64,000 nt of DNA. Source: Marinagarivorans sp. Lineage in GTDB: Bacteria; Pseudomonadota; Gammaproteobacteria; Pseudomonadales; Cellvibrionaceae. How positions within the stretch are numbered: the first letter of the stretch is position 1; each line of letters starts with the position of its first letter. Location: assembly GCA_028281865.1 (NCBI GenBank), contig JANQJB010000052.1:1-64000 (forward strand), written 5' to 3'. The notes beneath the pieces are model-generated. The model did no database searches. It was given only the letters and a program-made list of their open reading frames with translations, and was not told the origin of the DNA. This document shows, piece after piece, positions 40,711-49,730 of the stretch. Both the position numbers and the translations under genes were made by a program.

Positions 40711-43248
40711 TTAATTGCAAGAAGAAATACTTTTCACCCAATCCTCAATTAATTTCACTCCATCGTCATCAATTTTAAAGCTTCCCATCGGTGGCATAGC
40801 GTTCGCGTCATCGCGCAGTTTCATGCGCTGCACAATAACGGATTGTTCCGGTTTGCCCGGTAATAGTCGCTTGGCATTGGCAATATTTAAATCGCCACTT
40901 TTCGGGTCCTCGTTACAAATATTCATTTCGCTCAGCGCGAGTTCATAGCGAAAATCAATATTCACGTTTGCAGGACCATTTTCGCGGTGACACTGTGAGC
41001 AATTAGTTTGCAGATAAGCGCGAGCGCGTTTGTCGAGTGTTTCATTTGCATCGAAGGGGTCGACGAGTGTCGCGGAATTTGGCATATCTTTTACAACGCC
41101 GATATGGATTAAGGTATTTAATTGCGCGGCGGTGCGATCGGTGCTTGGGTAAAGCGTCGATTTATTAAGTTGTGCAGTGGTTAGCCCTAGCGCGCGTCCG
41201 CCCGCTTCAGTATGGCACTGTAAGCATTGTGCTTCACGCGGATAAATCCAAGACGGTTCGTTAAATGCGCCGATAGCACCACCGTTAACTAAGTCAGCAT
41301 CACTTTGATTTTCTCGCCAGGCGTAGGTGTAACCCGCCCAGTTGCCATCGCTATGGCGTTTCATTAAGCGTGTTTCAATTAACTTGTTATCAATTTTAAA
41401 GTCTTTAACCAGTACGCTGCCAACTGGGAATACCCATTGGCCTTCGTTATTGACGCTGATTTGTTTGTCGTTAGGCAGGGCAAAGTAGCGCGATTTAACC
41501 GCGTCGTCTGACCAGAAAGGCGCAGAAATAGAATAGGGAATTAAACCGCTTGCGGGCTCGGTGGGTTTTTCGCCGTTAACGCAGCCGGTTTGTGAGAGCA
41601 AGGTTGGGACCGCTTGCGCGGCATCGTTATTATCCGGGTCAATACGATAAATTCTGCCGGCACTGTAATTTAAAAAATATACTTCGTTATCTTGGTCTTC
41701 AGCAAAATGCGCAACGTTCATTCCCGAATTAGCAATTTCAACTGTGTCCAGCTCACCGTCTTCCCCGTCAAATAAAGCCCAAAATACACCGGTGCGATAA
41801 TCGGCAAAAATATAGCGGCCAATTAACGACGCAATTTTGCTGCCGCGATATACAACACCGCCGGTAACCGATTCCCCGTTGGGATGGCGAATTTCTGCAA
41901 CCGGATCAATTAAACCAACAGTTTGGCAACTATTGCCCGTGCGGCAATTAGCACCTTCGCGGATTTTCCAGCCGTAGTTTCCGCCCTTTTCGATAATATC
42001 AATTTCTTCCCATCTATCTTGACCGACATCGCCCAGCCACAAGGTGTCGGTTTCGCGGTCAAACGAAAAACGCCAACCGTTGCGTAGACCCCAGGCGTAA
42101 ATTTCAGGGCAATCGCTTGTTCTGCCGTCGCCTGCTTGCGCGTTGTTGTTACAGAGCGGGTTATTGGCAAACGGGTTATCTGCCGGAATATCGTAGTAAG
42201 GCGCGGTGTTAACGTTAATATTGAGGCGCAATATCGTGCCGTAAATATTTTTGGTATTTTGCGCGCGGTTACCCGGATCATTGCCGCTTCCGCCGTCGCC
42301 AATCGTCAGAAATAAGTACCCGTCCTTGTCGAAAGCTAGTTCTCCGCCGTAGTGGTTGCGATAAGGAGGGTCAAAGCGCAGCAGTACCGTCTTCGAATTT
42401 TTATCGAGGGTTTTGCCTCCGTCGCTGCTGGTATAGCGGGTTAATATGCTTTCTTGGGGACCGTTGTCACGGGTTTGATAAAACAAAAAAACATGGCCGT
42501 TCTGGTCGAACTCTGGGTGAAACGCCATGGCCAGCAAGCCCGATTCATTTGCGGATGCATCCACGTCGTCGCGAATATCCAAAAAGTTATCGAATGTGTC
42601 TGCATTGGCGGTGTTCTCAAAAGATCGAATCCGTCCCGCTTTCTCCACCAAATACCAGCGCGAATTGTCATCGGGTGCTTGCTTTAAAGAGACGGGGTCG
42701 GTGATGCGAGGCAGGCTAGTAAAAACGCGTGTGAGCTTAATATTGGCTCTGTTGGGCGGAGGGTCACCCGCGAGGCAGGTGGTGTTGCTTGGCCGCGCGT
42801 CTAGACCAAACTCGGGCTGGCTAACCGCCGGGTTTACCGTTACCGCAACAGTATCTTGTGCTTGCCCACCATCGTTATCTGTAACTGTAACGGTAAAGCT
42901 CAATGTGGTGACACTTTCGACATCTGGAGCAGTAAACGATGGCGACGATGAGTCGCTAGCGCTCAGTGTTACGTCGGGGCCCTCGGTTTGTGTCCAAGCG
43001 TAGCTCGAAATACTGCCATCGCTATCGGAGCTGGCCCCTGCGTCCAATGTAACTTCGGTCAATTCTGTCACTTCAGCGTCGCCGCCCGCATTCGCAACGG
43101 GGAGCACATTTGGTGGTTCATTTTGCCCGTTGCCATTTTTGTCGCCGCCTCCGCCGCCGCAGGCGAGCAGAATAAGCGGAAGTAAGGCAATAATGCAGAT
43201 TGCACGGAACGCGGAAGAGCTTGGATAAGATCTTAGAAGAGTTGCCAC
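40711..43248 (-). CDS. Lipoprotein fusion: PKD, glucose/sorbosone dehydrogenase propeller, diheme cytochrome
   Basis: An 845-residue protein. Lipobox LLAC gives C30, followed by a Gly/Asn linker. A PKD-type domain spans about 48-140 (ANAGGDAEV...SSYAWTQTEGP). Residues 165-540 form a PQQ-dependent sugar dehydrogenase-like propeller (LLAMAFHPEFDQNGHVFLFY, NHYGGELAFDKDGYLFLTIGDGG, GGNYGWKIREG). The C-terminal 300 residues have two heme c sites, CLQCH (675-679) and CSQCH (750-754), in a layout I associate with the TIGR03806/HNE_0200 family. It may oxidise a sugar or alcohol at the outer face of the periplasm and pass electrons to its own hemes. The poly-Gly after the lipid anchor is a flexible tether. 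It is divergent from acs. Confidence 0.85.
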   Translation of the reverse strand: MATLLRSYPSSSAFRAICIIALLPLILLACGGGGGDKNGNGQNEPPNVLPVANAGGDAEVTELTEVTLDAGASSDSDGSISSYAWTQTEGPDVTLSASDSSSPSFTAPDVESVTTLSFTVTVTDNDGGQAQDTVAVTVNPAVSQPEFGLDARPSNTTCLAGDPPPNRANIKLTRVFTSLPRITDPVSLKQAPDDNSRWYLVEKAGRIRSFENTANADTFDNFLDIRDDVDASANESGLLAMAFHPEFDQNGHVFLFYQTRDNGPQESILTRYTSSDGGKTLDKNSKTVLLRFDPPYRNHYGGELAFDKDGYLFLTIGDGGSGNDPGNRAQNTKNIYGTILRLNINVNTAPYYDIPADNPFANNPLCNNNAQAGDGRTSDCPEIYAWGLRNGWRFSFDRETDTLWLGDVGQDRWEEIDIIEKGGNYGWKIREGANCRTGNSCQTVGLIDPVAEIRHPNGESVTGGVVYRGSKIASLIGRYIFADYRTGVFWALFDGEDGELDTVEIANSGMNVAHFAEDQDNEVYFLNYSAGRIYRIDPDNNDAAQAVPTLLSQTGCVNGEKPTEPASGLIPYSISAPFWSDDAVKSRYFALPNDKQISVNNEGQWVFPVGSVLVKDFKIDNKLIETRLMKRHSDGNWAGYTYAWRENQSDADLVNGGAIGAFNEPSWIYPREAQCLQCHTEAGGRALGLTTAQLNKSTLYPSTDRTAAQLNTLIHIGVVKDMPNSATLVDPFDANETLDKRARAYLQTNCSQCHRENGPANVNIDFRYELALSEMNICNEDPKSGDLNIANAKRLLPGKPEQSVIVQRMKLRDDANAMPPMGSFKIDDDGVKLIEDWVKSISSCN

Positions 43249-43464
43249 GGCACAGGCACCTCCGTGAAAGTTGGAGAAGAACGGACCATTCTATTCGCAA
43301 TAATGACTCTAAGGCGTTGCTTAGTTAACAAATTTACAAGGGCGTTGCGTTTGGTGTATGTCCGTTGGTGTTTCAGGGATGAAAGGTTATGATGCCCGCA
43401 AACAAATGTGCGGCAAACCAATACGCAGCAAACCAAAGCTACACGAATCTGAAAAGAGGTGTCT

Positions 43465-45405
43465 ATGTCTGAGAGCAAAGTCTACGAAGTACCCGCAGCA
43501 TTCGCCGATTCGGCCCATATTGACAAGGCCGAGTACGATAGGCTCTACCAACAATCAATACAAGACCCAGAGGGTTTTTGGGCTGAGCAGGCAGAGAAAT
43601 TTCTGAGCTGGTCCAAGCCGTGGCAGAAAGTGCGTGAATTCGACTTCGATACAGGCCGCGCCAGCTGGTTTAGTGGTGGTACGCTGAATGTCACGGTCAA
43701 TTGCATCGACCGACATTTGCCGGAACGCGCGGACCAAGTCGCCATCATTTGGGAAGGTGACGATCCCACGCAGGATCAAAAAGTGACGTACCAGCAGCTT
43801 TCGGACGCGGTTAATCGCTTTGCCAATGTACTTAAACACCACGGCGTTAAAAAGGGCGATCGTGTATGCATCTATATGCCGATGATTTTGGAAGCTGCCT
43901 ACGCGATGCTGGCTTGCGCCCGAATTGGCGCTGTGCACTCGGTTGTCTTTGGCGGTTTTTCGCCTGAGAGCCTGAAAGACCGTATTCTCGATTCCGATTG
44001 CCGCACGGTGATCACCGCTGACGAGGGGGTTCGCGGTGGCAAGACCATACCTTTAAAAGCCAATACCGATAAGGCTGTGGCGCAGTGTCCTAACGTCTCG
44101 ACAGTGATTGTGGTGGAGCGCACCGGCGGGGATGTCGACTGGGACGACGAGCGCGATGTTTGGTATCACTACGAACTTGATATCGTTGACTCAAACTGTG
44201 AGCCGGAAGAGATGGATGCGGAAGATCCTCTCTTTATTCTCTATACATCTGGCTCGACCGGGAAACCCAAGGGTGTGTTGCACACAACCGGCGGCTATTT
44301 ATTAATGGCGGCAATGACACATAAATACGTGTTCGATTATCGCGATGATGAGGTTTATTGGTGTACCGCCGATGTCGGCTGGATAACGGGACATACCTAT
44401 ATTGTTTATGGTCCGCTGGCCAACGGAGCCACCACGCTTATGTTCGAAGGGGTTCCGACTTATCCGAGTGCAGCGCGATGTTGGGAAATCTGCGACAAAC
44501 ACAATGTCACGATTTTTTATACGGCTCCCACAGCAATTCGTGCGCTGATGAGCCAGGGCGATGATCCGGTCCTGTCTACTTCTCGTTCAAGCCTGCGCTT
44601 GCTAGGCACCGTCGGTGAGCCGATCAACCCCGAGGCGTGGGAGTGGTACTACAAAGTCGTGGGCGACGAGCGTTGTCCCATTGTTGATACCTGGTGGCAG
44701 ACTGAAACCGGCGCGCATTTGATAACGCCGTTACCCGGTGCGACACCGCTAAAACCGGGTTCTGCCACCTTGCCTTTTTTTGGTGTAGAGCCGGTTCTGA
44801 TGGATACGGAAGGCAACGAAATTGAAGGCCCGGGCGAAGGAAGCCTGGCGATTCGCTCTTCTTGGCCGAGCCAAATTCGCACCGTTTTTGGTGATCATGA
44901 GCGCATGGTTCAAACGTATTTTTCCACTTATCAGGGTTACTACTTCACCGGTGACGGTGCGCGGCGGGATGATGATGGTTACTACTGGATTACCGGTCGT
45001 GTGGATGATGTGTTGAATGTGAGTGGTCACAGACTTGGCACTGCCGAAATTGAGAGTGCTATGGTGTTGCACGAATCTGTAGCCGAAGCCGCTGTCGTTG
45101 GTTATCCCCACGCGATAAAGGGGCAGGGCATTTACGTTTATGTGACGGTAATGAAAGGTGTTGAGCCGTCGGAAGAGCTGAGAAAAGCCTTGGTGGATTT
45201 GTGTGCTTCGGAAATTGGCCCAATTGCCAAGCCCGATGTTATCCAGTGGGCACCGGGACTACCGAAAACGCGTTCAGGAAAAATTATGCGCCGTATTTTG
45301 CGTAAGATAGCCGCGGATGAAATTGACAGTCTGGGTGATACATCGACGCTTGCCGACCCTTCAGTCGTTGAAAGCCTTATTGAAAATCGTCAAAACCGCT
45401 CGTAG
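43465..45405 (+). CDS. acs: Acetyl-CoA synthetase
   Basis: A 646-residue cytoplasmic ligase turning acetate, ATP and CoA into acetyl-CoA through acetyl-AMP. Motifs: [19 protein letters not shown] (P-loop), [58 protein letters not shown], and C-terminal [16 protein letters not shown] with the lysine that is acetylated to switch the enzyme off. The length is normal for the family. I choose ATG 43465, because GAGG (43456-43459) lies 5 nt upstream; a GTG two codons earlier is also in frame. It is divergent from the diheme dehydrogenase gene, with 216 bp between them. Confidence 0.97.
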   Translation: MSESKVYEVPAAFADSAHIDKAEYDRLYQQSIQDPEGFWAEQAEKFLSWSKPWQKVREFDFDTGRASWFSGGTLNVTVNCIDRHLPERADQVAIIWEGDDPTQDQKVTYQQLSDAVNRFANVLKHHGVKKGDRVCIYMPMILEAAYAMLACARIGAVHSVVFGGFSPESLKDRILDSDCRTVITADEGVRGGKTIPLKANTDKAVAQCPNVSTVIVVERTGGDVDWDDERDVWYHYELDIVDSNCEPEEMDAEDPLFILYTSGSTGKPKGVLHTTGGYLLMAAMTHKYVFDYRDDEVYWCTADVGWITGHTYIVYGPLANGATTLMFEGVPTYPSAARCWEICDKHNVTIFYTAPTAIRALMSQGDDPVLSTSRSSLRLLGTVGEPINPEAWEWYYKVVGDERCPIVDTWWQTETGAHLITPLPGATPLKPGSATLPFFGVEPVLMDTEGNEIEGPGEGSLAIRSSWPSQIRTVFGDHERMVQTYFSTYQGYYFTGDGARRDDDGYYWITGRVDDVLNVSGHRLGTAEIESAMVLHESVAEAAVVGYPHAIKGQGIYVYVTVMKGVEPSEELRKALVDLCASEIGPIAKPDVIQWAPGLPKTRSGKIMRRILRKIAADEIDSLGDTSTLADPSVVESLIENRQNRS

Positions 45406-45503
45406 ACCTTATCGTGCAGAGTTCGGTCCAAATGGCTGTGGCTCTGCGTATGATCGAGCAGCTCACGTCATAATTTAGCGCAATAATGCGAATTAAATCA
45501 GCT

Positions 45504-45526
45504 GCCCTAACCCAACTCGTTAGGGC
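45504..45526 (+). terminator. Hairpin just before the FKBP gene
   Basis: GCCCTAAC and GTTAGGGC form a perfect 8-bp stem around CCAACTC. There is no T-run, and the stem ends only a few bases before the GAGG ribosome site (45530-45533) of the next gene, so it could be an attenuator or a processing signal rather than a terminator for acs. Confidence 0.35.
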
Positions 45527-45541
45527 CAACGAGGTACTATT

Positions 45542-46006
45542 TTGAAAATTGCAGATAACTGTGTGGTTTCCATTCACTATACTTTAGTCGATAGCGATGG
45601 AAACCAGATTGATTCATCCATTGGTGCTGCACCGCTAAATTATATACACGGTGCGTCAAATATAATTCCAGGTTTGGAAAATGCATTGGAGGGCTTAGAG
45701 ATAGGTGCGAAATTAAATGTCACCGTTCAGCCGGAAGAAGGCTATGGAAAAGTTGAGCCCGGATTAATTCAAAAATTACCACTTGATGCGTTTGATGGTT
45801 TTGATGACATTGAAGTAGGCACACGTTTTCAAGTTCAGGGTGAATATGGAAATGTTATCGAGGCCACCGTTGTAAAAATTGAAGACGACGGCATTACAAT
45901 TGATGGAAATAACGAACTTGCAGGAAAAGTATTACATTTCGCTGTAAGTATTGAGGCGGTTCGCGAAGCGACTGCGGATGAAATTGCTCACGGACTAGTG
46001 CATTGA
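45542..46006 (+). CDS. SlyD-like FKBP-type peptidyl-prolyl isomerase
   Basis: A 154-residue protein beginning MKIADNCVVSIHYTLVD. It has the FKBP core (APLNYIHGASNIIPGLENAL), the IF chaperone insert (about 75-130) and the SlyD-specific IDGNNELAGKVLHF and EAVREATADEIAHG. It helps protein folding in the cytoplasm and may act as a chaperone. Unlike E. coli SlyD it stops at GLVH, without the His/Cys-rich metal-binding tail, and the His of the DGNHxLAG motif is Asn; nickel delivery is therefore unlikely. The start is TTG at 45542 with GAGG 8 nt upstream; there is no nearby ATG. Confidence 0.9.
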   Translation: MKIADNCVVSIHYTLVDSDGNQIDSSIGAAPLNYIHGASNIIPGLENALEGLEIGAKLNVTVQPEEGYGKVEPGLIQKLPLDAFDGFDDIEVGTRFQVQGEYGNVIEATVVKIEDDGITIDGNNELAGKVLHFAVSIEAVREATADEIAHGLVH

Positions 46007-46148
46007 TAGTTCGACAAGGTGCTCGTTAGCTTTTTTTGCATCGAGTTTTGCTCATGTTCTTCGAAGATTGTTTTCGATTTATTGAGACGGGAGCAAAGTT
46101 TTAGTTTATTTCACAGTAATAAAAATTTTTAGGGGATTAAGAGTAAGA

Positions 46149-47519
46149 ATGGACGTTATAAAAACGGCAAAAATAACACCAGAAAATAGTTTAAATGTTC
46201 TATCACAGTTGGAGGCGAGCCGCTTAGCAGGTACGCGAGATATAGAAAATTACGAAACTTTCCGTCGCTGTGCGCTCGCTGTTCTAAACACGGGTGAGGA
46301 TTCGGATGATACACAGGCAATTCTCGATGCTTATCGCGACTTCGCGATAAAAGTTATCGAGCAAGAGCGCGGTATAAAACTAGAAATAAAAAATGCGCCT
46401 GCGGCTGCGTTTGTCGACGGTGAAATGCTCAATGGAATTAAAGAGCATGTTTTTTCCGTGTTGAGAGATTTGGTTTATATCAACAATGAGTTAGCCGAAA
46501 ATCGTGACATACAATTTGATAATGGCGCCGGTATTACCAATGGTGTGTTTCATATTCTGCGCAACGCAGGGTTATTTAGATCCGACGACATAGCCAAGAT
46601 TAATTTAGTTGTGTGTTGGGGCGGCCACTCCATTGAAGAGCCCGAGTACCAATACACTAAGAACGTCGGTTACCAAATGGGCTTAAGGGGCTTGGATATT
46701 GCAACTGGTTGTGGTCCTGGTGCAATGAAAGGGCCGATGAAAGGAGCGGCAATTGCCCATGCTAAACAACGTTTTGATGGGCGTTATATCGGAATTTCTG
46801 AGCCTGGAATTATCGCCGCCGAATCGCCCAATCCAATTGTTAACAAGCTAATTATATTGCCGGATATTGAAAAACGTTTAGAAGCTTTTGTGCGCAGCTG
46901 CCATGGTATTGTGGTATTTCCAGGTGGTGTCGGTACGGCGGAAGAAATATTGTATATCCTCGGACTGTTGATGGACCCTGTAAATCACGATATGCCGTTT
47001 CCTTTGGTTTTTACAGGGCCAAAATCATCAGAGGAATACTTTAAACAAATTAATGACTTTATCGGCGTCACGCTGGGAAAAAAAGCTCAGTCGCTTTATA
47101 AAATTATTATTGACGATCCCGTCGAAGTTGCACGTAGCATGCGAGCGGGGATGGATACTGTGCAGAGCTATCGCCGCAGTACTCAAGATGCTTACTACTT
47201 TAATTGGCGTTTAAAAGTTGATTTTGACTTTCAACAGCCGTTTAAACCAACGCATGATAATATGCGTGCATTAAATCTTAGTTCTACGCAAAAAGATCAT
47301 GAAATGGCGGTAAATTTACGCAAGGCTTTTTCTGGCATTGTCGATGGCAACGTGAAAGCTGACGGAATTAAAGCGGTAAAAGAAAAGGGGCCGTATGAGA
47401 TATGCGGTGACCCGGCGATAATTGCACCGCTGGAAAAGCTTCTGCGCGCTTTTGTTGAACAAAAGCGGATGAAGATTCCGACCCAAGACTACGTCCCCTG
47501 TTATCGGATTGTAAGTTAA
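46149..47519 (+). CDS. ppnN: Nucleotide 5'-monophosphate nucleosidase, LOG family
   Basis: A 456-residue protein, near the length of E. coli PpnN/YgdH (454). The lysine-decarboxylase-like (LOG) fold is marked by CWGGHSIEEPEYQYT, ATGCGPGAMKGPMKGA and VVFPGGVGTAEEILYI, the PGGxGTxxE motif that holds the ribose monophosphate. PpnN splits purine and pyrimidine nucleoside monophosphates into base and ribose 5-phosphate and is controlled by (p)ppGpp in E. coli. The N-terminal (1-145) and C-terminal (345-456) extensions of the long PpnN form are both present. It stands alone between the FKBP and SmrA genes. Confidence 0.93.
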   Translation: MDVIKTAKITPENSLNVLSQLEASRLAGTRDIENYETFRRCALAVLNTGEDSDDTQAILDAYRDFAIKVIEQERGIKLEIKNAPAAAFVDGEMLNGIKEHVFSVLRDLVYINNELAENRDIQFDNGAGITNGVFHILRNAGLFRSDDIAKINLVVCWGGHSIEEPEYQYTKNVGYQMGLRGLDIATGCGPGAMKGPMKGAAIAHAKQRFDGRYIGISEPGIIAAESPNPIVNKLIILPDIEKRLEAFVRSCHGIVVFPGGVGTAEEILYILGLLMDPVNHDMPFPLVFTGPKSSEEYFKQINDFIGVTLGKKAQSLYKIIIDDPVEVARSMRAGMDTVQSYRRSTQDAYYFNWRLKVDFDFQQPFKPTHDNMRALNLSSTQKDHEMAVNLRKAFSGIVDGNVKADGIKAVKEKGPYEICGDPAIIAPLEKLLRAFVEQKRMKIPTQDYVPCYRIVS

Positions 47520-47655
47520 GCAGAAATTATTGCATGCGCCGGTCTCGAAACGTGGGTATCAATTTGGCACTTGAGCCTTAACTATTTTTAATATAATCAT
47601 TCCCTATTTAACGCGTTATAACCGCCGGCAAACAATATAGTTTTCGAGTATCACT

Positions 47656-48240
47656 GTGACTAGCAACGATGAAAAGAGCAATTTTGGCGATTTGTTTGGC
47701 GAGGAAGTCGAACCGTTAAAAGCATCTGCTAAGGTGAAACTTGCCAAAGATAAAGACGATAGCGCTAGCCTTGAAGCGCGGCGTGAGGCGGCTTCTGACT
47801 TCGCAGAAAAAAACACTGAGCCAGAAGTCAGCGACCCGATGGAGATGCTTGACCCCCTTGATATTCTGAGTTTTCAGCGGCCCGGTGTACAACATGGCGT
47901 TTTTCGCAATCTGCGGTTGGGTAAGTACGCGCTTGATGCACGCTTGGATTTACACCGCATGAAGGTTGAGCAAGCCCGCCGTGAAGTGCAGCAATTTGTT
48001 AAGGATTGCCTTGCAAACGACGTGCGATGTGCGTTGATAACGCATGGCAAGGGTGAGGGTAGGGAGCGCCAAGCCGTATTAAAAAGTTGTATTGCACATT
48101 GGTTGCCACAACTGGAACCCATCCTAGCGTTCCATACTGCGCAAAAACAGCATGGCGGATACGGTGCAACTTACATTCTCGTTAAAAAAAGCGAAACAAA
48201 AAAAGAAGAAACTCGACGGAATATTCTAAATAAGGTTTAG
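47656..48240 (+). CDS. smrA: Smr-domain protein SmrA
   Basis: A 194-residue protein. The N-terminal half is charged (FGDLFGEEVEPLKASAKVK), and then the Smr domain starts at about 100 with YALDARLDLHRMKVEQARREV and contains CALITHGKGEGRERQAVLKS and HGGYGATYILVKK, the (H/T)GKG and GGxGxxYVxL motifs of this family. Stand-alone Smr proteins of this type are DNA-nicking or RNA-binding nucleases; the layout matches E. coli YdaL/SmrA. It starts with GTG at 47656. No operon partner is evident. Confidence 0.88.
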   Translation: MTSNDEKSNFGDLFGEEVEPLKASAKVKLAKDKDDSASLEARREAASDFAEKNTEPEVSDPMEMLDPLDILSFQRPGVQHGVFRNLRLGKYALDARLDLHRMKVEQARREVQQFVKDCLANDVRCALITHGKGEGRERQAVLKSCIAHWLPQLEPILAFHTAQKQHGGYGATYILVKKSETKKEETRRNILNKV

Positions 48241-48384
48241 TGCCGCTTCAAATTACAAATGGATTGAAAATTGCACAGGGATTATAATCCAATTCTCCTT
48301 GATTTGGTTCTTGTTAGCCCGGCATTGATTATTGTCGAGTAACGGGTGGTGTATGGATAAGTCACCATTGTCAGGATGGCAACG
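48241..48384 (+). other. Short spacer before the minisatellite
   Basis: Noncoding spacer after smrA. The minus-strand frame that crosses it (48282-48527) and the plus-strand frame from 48376 owe their openness to the 15-bp repeat and have no convincing ribosome sites. Confidence 0.35.
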
Positions 48385-48519
48385 CGATTCATAGTTATAG
48401 GATTCATAGCTATAGGATTCATAGTTATAGGATTGATGGTTATAGGATTGATGGTTATAGGATTCACAACTATAGAGTTCATAGCTATTGGACTCAAAGC
48501 GATAGGATTCGTTGTTGTA
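48385..48519. repeat. 15-bp minisatellite, nine units
   Basis: Nine consecutive 15-bp units with consensus GGATTCATAGTTATA run from 48385 to 48519. The first five are nearly identical and the last four degenerate. Because 15 is divisible by three, both strands stay open: pentapeptides like IVIGF on the plus strand and NPITI on the minus strand. It lies about 110 bp upstream of the mscS start. Confidence 0.9.
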
Positions 48520-48632
48520 GAAAGCATCTTGGGGGTGTTACTGCGAGACCTAAATATCTATTAATAGAATATGAGTGATAGCAGTAAAATAATTTTATTA
48601 GACAGTCATTAGTGAGTTATAGAGAGTTAAAA

Positions 48633-49472
48633 ATGTTTGAAGAAGAAACGTCAACACTAAACACTTATATCAATCAGGCGCCCGATTTAATCGTTACTTA
48701 TGGAACAAAAATATTACTGGCACTCTTAGTATTTATTATTGGTAAATATCTGGTCAAGGTTATGACCAATTTGATGGCGAGTGCACTAGAAAAGAACAAA
48801 GTGGATGTCACCATTTGCCGCTTTGTGAAAAATATTAGTTATTACGCACTACTGACATTGGTCGTAATCGCGGCATTAGGGCAACTAGGTGTGCAAACAG
48901 CCTCGTTTGTAGCCGTTATCGGTGCTGCAGGTTTGGCAGTGGGTTTCGCTCTGCAAGGTTCGTTGAGTAACTTTGCTTCCGGCGTGCTACTGATTTTGTT
49001 TCGGCCCTTCAAAGCAGGGGACTATATCGAAGCGGGAGGTGCATCGGGCTCGGTAGAGGAAATCTCGATTTTTAATACCGTGCTAAAAACACCTGACAAC
49101 AAAATTGTCATTATTGCCAACTCAGCTGTTATGGGCGGCAATATTGTCAATTATTCTGCTGAGGAGACGCGTCGCGTGGATTTGTTGGTAGGTGTTAGCT
49201 ATGATGCCGATATAAAACAGACTAGGGCAGCTCTAGAAGAAATTGCCAATAATGAACCGCTAATTCTGAAAGATAAAGAAATCACAATAGCTGTTTCTGA
49301 GCTGGCAGATTCTTCGGTAAATTTTGTGTTTCGTGTTTGGGTTAATACGCCGGATTATTGGACAGTTTATTTTAACCTGCATGAAGCTGTTAAATTGCGC
49401 TTAGATGATTTGGGAATTGGTATTCCTTATCCGCAAATGGATTTACATGTTGTCAATATGCCTGGAAATTAA
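48633..49472 (+). CDS. mscS: Small-conductance mechanosensitive channel MscS
   Basis: A 279-residue inner-membrane channel releasing osmolytes on hypo-osmotic shock. There are three N-terminal helices; the pore-lining TM3 is VIGAAGLAVGFALQGSLSNF with the Gly/Ala pattern, and FASGVLLILFRPFKAGDYIE follows. The beta domain (IFNTVLKTPDNKIVIIANS) and C-terminal alpha-beta domain complete the vestibule. The length agrees with E. coli MscS (286). I choose ATG 48633, which has AGAGAG 6 nt before it; an in-frame GTG at 48612 would add seven residues. The minisatellite just upstream could affect its expression. Confidence 0.95.
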   Translation: MFEEETSTLNTYINQAPDLIVTYGTKILLALLVFIIGKYLVKVMTNLMASALEKNKVDVTICRFVKNISYYALLTLVVIAALGQLGVQTASFVAVIGAAGLAVGFALQGSLSNFASGVLLILFRPFKAGDYIEAGGASGSVEEISIFNTVLKTPDNKIVIIANSAVMGGNIVNYSAEETRRVDLLVGVSYDADIKQTRAALEEIANNEPLILKDKEITIAVSELADSSVNFVFRVWVNTPDYWTVYFNLHEAVKLRLDDLGIGIPYPQMDLHVVNMPGN

Positions 49473-49582
49473 AGATTTATTTGTTCGGCGGTGAGAGGCT
49501 AACACGGCTTGACTAGATCGTCGGATAGATAAATCAAAGATATTAACGTTTAAAGGTATAAAGAATAAAGTTTGGAATAGGA

Positions 49583-49707
49583 CCTGTCTCAAGTTATGGA
49601 TAAGTGCTTTGCAATGAAGATTAAGTGCTTTGGAATTATAAGTACTTTGGAATTAATAAGTACTTTGGAATTTTAGAATAAGTGATCAACGTTGGTTTTG
49701 AGACAGG
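49583..49707. repeat. MITE-like 125-bp element with internal tandem repeats
   Basis: Terminal inverted repeats CCTGTCTCAA (49583-49592) and TTGAGACAGG (49698-49707) enclose four copies of an AAGT-[AG]-CTTTGGAATT-like unit with a 17-21 bp period. No coding content. It lies 24 bp upstream of the Sel1 gene start. Confidence 0.6.
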
Positions 49708-49730
49708 CTCAATTTAAATTGGATTAATAT

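Noticed and set aside
48385-48519. CRISPR array
   Set aside because: The 15-bp units are directly tandem with no spacers and there are no cas genes.
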